Assembly: GCA_016490735.1 (NCBI GenBank)
Contig: JAEMWC010000346.1
Span: 541,001 to 605,000 of the forward strand
Source of the DNA: Pachyseris speciosa
Taxonomy: Eukaryota; Cnidaria; Anthozoa; Scleractinia; Pachyseridae
Direction of reading: 5' to 3'
DNA length: 64,000 nucleotides
The notes beneath the pieces were generated by a model. It was not told the DNA's origin. It did no database searches and was given only the letters and a program-made list of their open reading frames with translations. This document shows positions 60,101 to 64,000 of the stretch, piece after piece. The stretch's first letter is position 1. Each line of letters starts with the position of its first letter. The translations under genes and the position numbers were made by a program.

Positions 60101-61842
60101 TCCGCGAGCAAGAGCATACAAAGGTAGAAGTCTTTATAACTGCTGTACTAAGTACTCGCTAATTTGTTCTGCCTTGAGGTCAGTGAAAACTTAAAAATCC
60201 ATATTCAGCCATAGCCTCCTTCGCAGCCGTTATTTGTGTCGGTCCTATTCTCCCTCCCCACCAACGTCTGCTGAACCAAGCCGAACATTCCATTCCCATT
60301 GCGTCCGAGTACCCAATCAGGAGGGAGAATAGAACCGACACAAATAATGGCTGTGAAGGAGGCTACGGGAACGTAGCCACCAAAATTGAAAAGCCACGAT
60401 GTGATTGGTCTGTTCCTGGAATGGAATGCGTGGCTCAGTTCAGCAGGACTCTGATGGGGAGGGAGAATAGGACCGGCACAAACAAAGGCTTCGAAGGGGG
60501 CTATATTCAGCCATAACTCTTTCAAAAACAATAATACACGCATAACAAAGGTCGGCAGGTGACACTCACCGTCTCCACAGTCTTTTTCGTCTGATCCATC
60601 CGGGCACTCATTTATTCCATTACAGCGGTGACTGTCCCGGATGTAAAACCCCTTGCGTGCACATTCAGTTAGCTTTGCTTTATTATCATGGAAGGCTGAA
60701 ATAAAACAAATATTTCCGGTGACCGCTACAGCACATATTAAAAGTTATAATCATTTTGGCCGGGCCAACGAAGGTATAGTACAAAGTGCTCCTTCTTTGA
60801 ACTCAGTGTTTGGGTGACGAAGAAAGTATTTCCATAATATCATTTTAGAAATTTTTCGTTTGTTGTCCAAGGCAGAATTATTGTTAAAAACTTTCATTTA
60901 TCAGATGATTTCGATGATTCCCCAAACATCGGCTGAATAACGCGAGAACGTCGTTTTACAAGGAGGATAACCGAGGGAGATCCGAAGATATCACTAAGCA
61001 CAACTGTACGGCGTATCATCCCTATTCGTTGCCTGGAATGGTTAAATTACACTTTACACGCACCTTGGCAAGCACTTAAGGACAGTGCTGTCTTCGACGG
61101 AACAACGCACTTTTCACACGTGGGAAATACGGTAACACTGTACAATCCATAAGTTACATTGACGTCATATTTAGTGCAGTTTATACTGCCATTGACGCAT
61201 GCGCATTCCACACAGGTGCCATTCAACCAGGTCTCCAAATGCTTTCTAAATTTCCCACCGGCATCAAGGCACACGGGCTCGAGTAGTCTGTCACATGCCA
61301 CGAAATTGTTTTGGCTACAAGTGCATTTCGTTTGTGGATCTTCAAGCCAAACTTCACCCGGTTTCTTTATGTTCTGCTGATTATCGGTACAAAATATCAG
61401 TACGGGCGGTGGAAGTTGGGCCATGCATTGGATTTGTTGAGGGCCAGCGCAAGTACATGTGGAGTGTGCATTTGGCTTCCAGCTGTCACCAATCTGGCGT
61501 ATGTTTCCGTCGGCGTCTTTACAGTTTCTAGCTGACGTGAAAACAGCAGATAGTATTTGATGATTTCTCCTCGAATAATACATTTGAATTAAATGAGAGA
61601 ATTTTCTCTGAATAAAATAATATATAGCTTAGGTTATGATATATATCAATATCGAAGGTTTTAGTAACAGATTCTTGGTTGCGGTGAGGTCTCTTAAAAC
61701 AAAAGCTCAAGCTAGTAATTTGTTTTGCCTGTACTGTCTGTCTGTCTGTCTGCCGGTCTGTCAGTAGATTCGGTAGCCGGTCAATACGTCAGTTAGGGAG
61801 TGAGGACTTCTTTATTTATTTCTTTAATTATTATTATTATTA

Positions 61843-61888
<46 letters not shown>

Positions 61889-63117
61889 AATTATTACAAT
61901 TACAATTTTACAATTTAGACTGACCTACAGGTAGCTTAGCTAATCGTGGCAGGCCAGGCCAGTGAGTGACACTTTCAGCCAGTAAATCATTTGATCAGTG
62001 TGTCACTCATTCAGCCATTCATTCCATCAGTCAGTCAGTCATTGATTCAGTCAGTCAGTCATTCAGTCGATCAACCGCTCAGTAAGAAGGAAGGGGAGGA
62101 AATATCAGGTAGGTAGGTAGGTAATATTTTATTTAAAATGTTCAAATCAAAAGAGAAATAAGAAGAAGGAGAAAAAGGAGGAATAGAGCAATAAATAATA
62201 TAATACGACATAAAATACCGAATGAATGAATTAGTTTTCTTTTACTAAGACATCAGACTTTTTATAAGCAATTTCGATATTTTCTTATCGCCAGATTTTG
62301 TTACTTACGCAAGGTGAATATTTGTGGAGCTGGACGAACAGGAGGTAGTGTTGCATTCATTTGGGCTGAAAAACAAAAAGATAAAGTTTCCAACAAGTAC
62401 TGCCGCAAAATCCAAAATTTCCGTTTTTGTTTCACCCTATCCAATAAAAAAGTGCTCATCAGCTCCGAAAATACGTCTGCAAAGTTCATCGTAAGCACCT
62501 CCATCCGAGCGGGAGGCCGGGTATTCTCCTTAAAAATCTACGTGTTGGGAGTGCGTCTAGAAGCCTCCAGTCTTAGCTTTATTATAAGCAAAAATCAATT
62601 TTTCACCTGATCGCTTTTCAGTTTGTGCCCTTTTAGTAGGCGGAAACAGTAAAATCTACTGTACTATTTTATAGTAAACATGTAGTGGTCAAAACTGATC
62701 CAATTGTGGATTAAGATGCCGAACGTTTAGAAGTAATCCTCATGAAATAACCTTCTGAGATGTGCATATCAACACTTCATATGAAGAAACATATACCCAT
62801 ACACACTCTTCGCACCCCAGCCCCGAGTAAAAACCTGGTTAACAGCCAAAGGATATCTGAAATCAGTCTATTAGCCTTGTTTGCACCATCCTGCAAACGA
62901 ATTACGGGGATCCAGAAAAGAAAAAAAAAAACAAACAAACACTACTATATGATAGCAGCTTGCTAAATTCAAAAAGTAAAAGCATGTTTTTGGCAAAGAG
63001 GGAACATGAAACCAAATTCAATTTTCATCCCTCTCGTTTAAGCAAAGTACCTTTCGTGTGGACGAGTGTGATGATGAAGATGATGATGCCAAAAACGTAC
63101 TTCTTTTGTTCACCCAT
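39757..63117 (-). CDS. Adhesion G-protein-coupled receptor with cysteine-rich modules (about 27 exons)
   Basis: A cell-surface class-B2 receptor, ligand unknown. Exons in order: 63117-63051, 62365-62309, 61531-61064, 60695-60570, 59679-59446, 58319-58149, 57392-57255, 56846-56601, an uncertain exon around 56300-56162, 55792-55627, 54724-54587, 53967-53866, 53617-53511, 52815-52627, 51665-51600, 49299-49178, 48537-48327, 47775-47701, 47102-46960, 46480-46366, 44668-44518, 44153-44030, 43005-42948, 42301-42213, 41360-41240, 40152-40111, 39927-39757. Apart from the uncertain exon, all joins keep phase. The product is about 1,280 residues: signal peptide, Cys-rich modules, two LDLa-like modules, a HormR-like module, a stalk, seven helices and a short tail. 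It most resembles adhesion receptors, but I cannot name an orthologue. The uncertain exon must contribute 2 nt modulo 3. Confidence 0.9.
43846..44014. repeat. Palindromic MITE in adhesion GPCR intron, overlapping no exon
   Basis: The left half TGGCGGCCAATTTATTATTT is matched by AAATAATAAATTGGCTGCCA on the right, bounded by TTATTC and GAATAA. It lies just 15 bp from the donor of the TM4 exon (44030). Confidence 0.8.
45746..46170. repeat. hAT-like repeat, copy 1 (ATACCCTATTTCAGACC family)
   Basis: About 425 bp with several copies of TACCCTATTTCAGACC. It has a G-run/TACTCC start and a TACCCCC end, and is flanked by TCTCTCTC / TCTCTCTT, a likely 8-bp target duplication. A second copy is at 58847-59251. 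No coding capacity. Confidence 0.75.
47404..47437. repeat. C homopolymer tract in intron
   Basis: A run of C broken by one or two G residues. Shorter C or G runs occur at about 20172, 21416, 45749, 54844 and 57962. Confidence 0.9.
49387..49561. repeat. Palindromic MITE, second member of the 43846 family
   Basis: TTATTCATAAATGGCGGC at the left is mirrored by GCAGCCATTTATGAATAA at the right, and TGCAAATTAGCC by GGCTAATTTGCA inside. It lies in the intron just upstream of the exon at 49178-49299. Confidence 0.8.
49608..50559. mobile_element. piggyBac-like element remnant with TTAA duplication
   Basis: TTAA flanks both ends (49604-49607 and 50560-50563). The termini are CCCATTGGCGCC and GGGGCCAATGGG, the CCC...GGG form seen in piggyBac-type elements. 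Inside, the plus strand keeps an acidic segment, STIDEFLDLPPHILEFVNTE, that runs into stops. No intact transposase. Confidence 0.7.
50778..50850 (-). other. tRNA-Thr(GGT)-like SINE head, copy 1
   Basis: On the minus strand, GGCTTCA pairs with TGAAGTC (acceptor stem), the D-arm GCTC/GAGC and T-arm ACGGG/CCCGT are perfect, and the anticodon loop CCGGTAA reads GGT. The universal U33 is C and an extra C interrupts the 3' side of the anticodon stem. It is better seen as a SINE head or pseudogene than a working tRNA. Confidence 0.7.
51029..51101 (-). other. tRNA-Thr(GGT)-like SINE head, copy 2
   Basis: Identical in sequence to copy 1 across the 73-nt cloverleaf, including the C33 and the inserted C in the anticodon stem. 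The shared defects show it arose by tandem duplication. Confidence 0.7.
52011..52427 (+). mobile_element. tRNA-derived SINE with conserved central domain and AAAAT tail
   Basis: The head GGTTAGCTCAGTGGTAGAGC carries the A box and GTCGCGGGTTCAAAACCCC the B box. The body contains CTGTGGGACGTTAAAGAACC, a stretch I recall from SINEs of several marine invertebrates. The 3' end is (AAAAT)n at about 52397-52425. The acceptor stem is imperfect, so it is not a functional tRNA. Confidence 0.85.
52870..53056. repeat. Palindromic MITE, third intronic foldback
   Basis: TATAGACCGAAGG / TTCGGTGTATA at the ends, with AAATTATTCTGTTTTTCGTA mirrored by TACGAACAAAAGAATAATTT and TGACTAACCTCGTT mirrored by AACGAGGTTAGTCA. 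It sits about 55 bp upstream of the exon starting at 52815. Confidence 0.8.
55102..55544. repeat. TTAA-flanked inverted-repeat element
   Basis: AGTGCCTATGAAGCGAAATT at the left end is mirrored by AATTTCGCTTCATAGGCACT at the right, with arms of roughly 150 bp (shared GGGCTATTTTGCCTTCAAAA-type inner blocks). TTAA flanks both ends (55098-55101 and 55545-55548). Non-coding, piggyBac-like target. Confidence 0.8.
58592..58828. repeat. pogo/Tigger-type MITE
   Basis: TGGAAACTCGATTTAAC opens the element and GTTAAATCGAGGTTCCACTG closes it. In between are tandem copies of AACGAACCCTCGATAT (five or six units). Non-coding. Confidence 0.75.
58847..59251. repeat. hAT-like repeat, copy 2, with perfect 8-bp duplication
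   Basis: CATAGCTC precedes (58839-58846) and follows (59252-59259) the element. The ends CCGGGGGCTACTCCC and GGGAGTACCCCCGG are inverted repeats. The body carries TACCCTATTTCAGACC repeats like the copy at 45746-46170. Eight-bp duplications are typical of hAT elements. Confidence 0.82.
60205..60512. repeat. Nested inverted repeat in adhesion GPCR intron
   Basis: TATTTGTGTCGGTCCTATTC at the left is mirrored by GAATAGAACCGACACAAATA in the middle. GAGGGAGAATAGGACCGGCA near 60460 is a third, related copy. A decayed fragment occurs near 25700. Confidence 0.7.
61734..62120. repeat. Cluster of simple repeats
   Basis: (CTGT)n at about 61734-61754, (ATT)n at about 61828-61888, (CAGT)n near 62029-62065 and (GGTA)n near 62108-62121, all in one adhesion GPCR intron. 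Confidence 0.85.
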
Positions 63118-64000
63118 TGATCTCACCGTATATTAGTATCTTGGGAGGGAAGAAAGAATTCCAATAATTAGGTAGTATAGTTCGCATATAATCCATTAAA
63201 ACCTGAGTAGTTGTCAGTAGTGAAGACATACAACTTTCTTCCTAATCAGTGTGAGATTTTGCTGCAATTATGCTTACCTAGCACATCAACATCACAAATG
63301 TAAAATAGTGTGATTATGCCCTACAGTTCCAAACGTTTTTTGCTTTCCATGGCTAGCAGGTTTTGACCGCGTTACGACTTTTTCGCGTCTCTCCTAAATT
63401 GTCCGGTCGCATTTGGTGCGTCGTGAGATTCAATTCAAACGCCCAGCTTTTCAAATGCTAAGCCTAATCGTTGGGTTCGACGAACTGGTTCGTGAAAAGT
63501 ACCACGCCAGCTTTACCTGAGGCTAAGATGACTTGTGCGCCTGCACAAAACGCTCGTGTAGTGACGAACAATTCGCTTGGCACGTATTTTCCGCGCCTCG
63601 ACGAACGATGGGTCTGATGTGAGGAAAAGAACCCTCCCTGTTGCACTATGAAATCTGAAGCTGGTTTGAGTTGAGCGGACATTAAAACGCTAAACATGGC
63701 CAAACTACAAAAACATATTGGTAACACAATCAATTTTCAGCGGTGCACTATGAAAGACGTGCGTTCATGTTGTCACCCCCTTTCCGCCATAACCTATTGT
63801 ATGATTTCAATAAATTTTCATTTAATTTTGTAATAACGATAGAGAGCCGATTACACAGGTACAATCTTTTCCCAGGCTGAGATTTGCTATAAAATAGAGC
63901 CTTAAAATGTTAAGATGCACGAATGGTGACGTAAGTTCTGTTAAAGGCAACTTCTTTTCATACATGTATGCATAATTTTTGTGATTCTCAGCACGATTTC
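63118..64000. other. Upstream flank of the adhesion GPCR, no firm gene
   Basis: Presumably holds the adhesion GPCR promoter and 5' UTR (minus strand). A minus-strand open frame at about 63530-63733 (MFSVLMSAQLKPASDF, then a GTAAAG donor near 63520) looks exon-like but has no convincing start or partner exon, so I do not call it a gene. Confidence 0.4.

Larger units (their letters stand above)
56601..63117 (-). other. Adhesion GPCR: signal peptide and N-terminal cysteine-rich exons 1-8
   Basis: Exon 1 encodes MGEQKKYVFGIIIFIITLVH, a typical signal peptide. The exon at 61064-61531 holds three VWC/FnI-like repeats of the pattern C-D-x-x-G ... W ... C-x-C ... C (CKDADGNIRQIGDSW, FCTDNQQNIKKPGEVW, CLDAGGKFRKHLETW). 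Exon 60570-60695 is LDLa-like (RCNGINECPDGSDEKDC). Exons 59446-59679 and 56601-56846 are VWC-like and similar to each other (VKCQDEEGG and VTCQDEDSN starts; NCTQPSCKV and SCSQPKCNV ends). Exons 58149-58319 and 57255-57392 are Cys-rich and unassigned. Internal exons 2-8 all start and end in phase 1, the signature of shuffled extracellular modules. Confidence 0.88.

Noticed and set aside
63464..63733. Minus-strand 89-codon frame near the right edge
   Set aside because: It begins at a non-ATG codon and continues past a better splice donor. No partner exon or family match.

Overview
This is eukaryotic, animal DNA, most likely from a cnidarian such as a reef coral or sea anemone. The evidence is intron-rich genes with GT-AG splicing, a nuclear succinyl-CoA ligase alpha gene with a mitochondrial leader, a large adhesion GPCR built from phase-1 extracellular modules, and dense palindromic MITEs, tRNA-derived SINEs, a jockey/CR1-type LINE and long minisatellites. 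Species cannot be named from sequence alone. Exon limits come from reading splice sites by eye and checking codon phase across every join.

Layout. 354-2309 (minus): the first two exons of an unrecognised low-complexity protein that runs off the left edge. 2310-2466: a 157-bp gap shared with the divergent SUCLG1 start. 2467-21810 (plus): SUCLG1, 11 exons and 329 codons. Intron 6 (6671-17856) is swollen by a 9.35-kb element with about 1.7-kb inverted arms and a TA duplication. Its core carries a nested 0.94-kb TA-flanked element with a HIRAN-like fragment, a coiled-coil fragment with one stop, and a possible six-exon gene. 20329-20922: a pogo/Tigger-type MITE in intron 9. 23974-25606: a second TIR element carrying an intact two-exon HIRAN-like gene. 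28141-33860: a minisatellite of about 30-bp units, split by a nearly intact LINE (28346-31649, minus) and by MITEs, with one block in inverted orientation. 36014-37089 (plus): an intronless rhodopsin-type GPCR with one frameshift before TM7. 39757-63117 (minus): a 23-kb adhesion GPCR of about 27 exons. It has a signal peptide, cysteine-rich VWC/FnI-like modules, two four-cysteine LDLa-like modules, a HormR-like module, a stalk without a visible GPS motif, and a full class-B2 seven-helix bundle. Its introns hold many MITEs, two hAT-like repeats, TTAA-flanked elements and tRNA-derived SINEs.

How the parts relate. SUCLG1 is the only metabolic gene (TCA cycle, mitochondrial matrix). The two GPCRs are unrelated membrane receptors on opposite strands. 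The rest is transposon biology. The most unusual point is that two structurally different TIR elements each carry a HIRAN-like domain gene antisense to SUCLG1.
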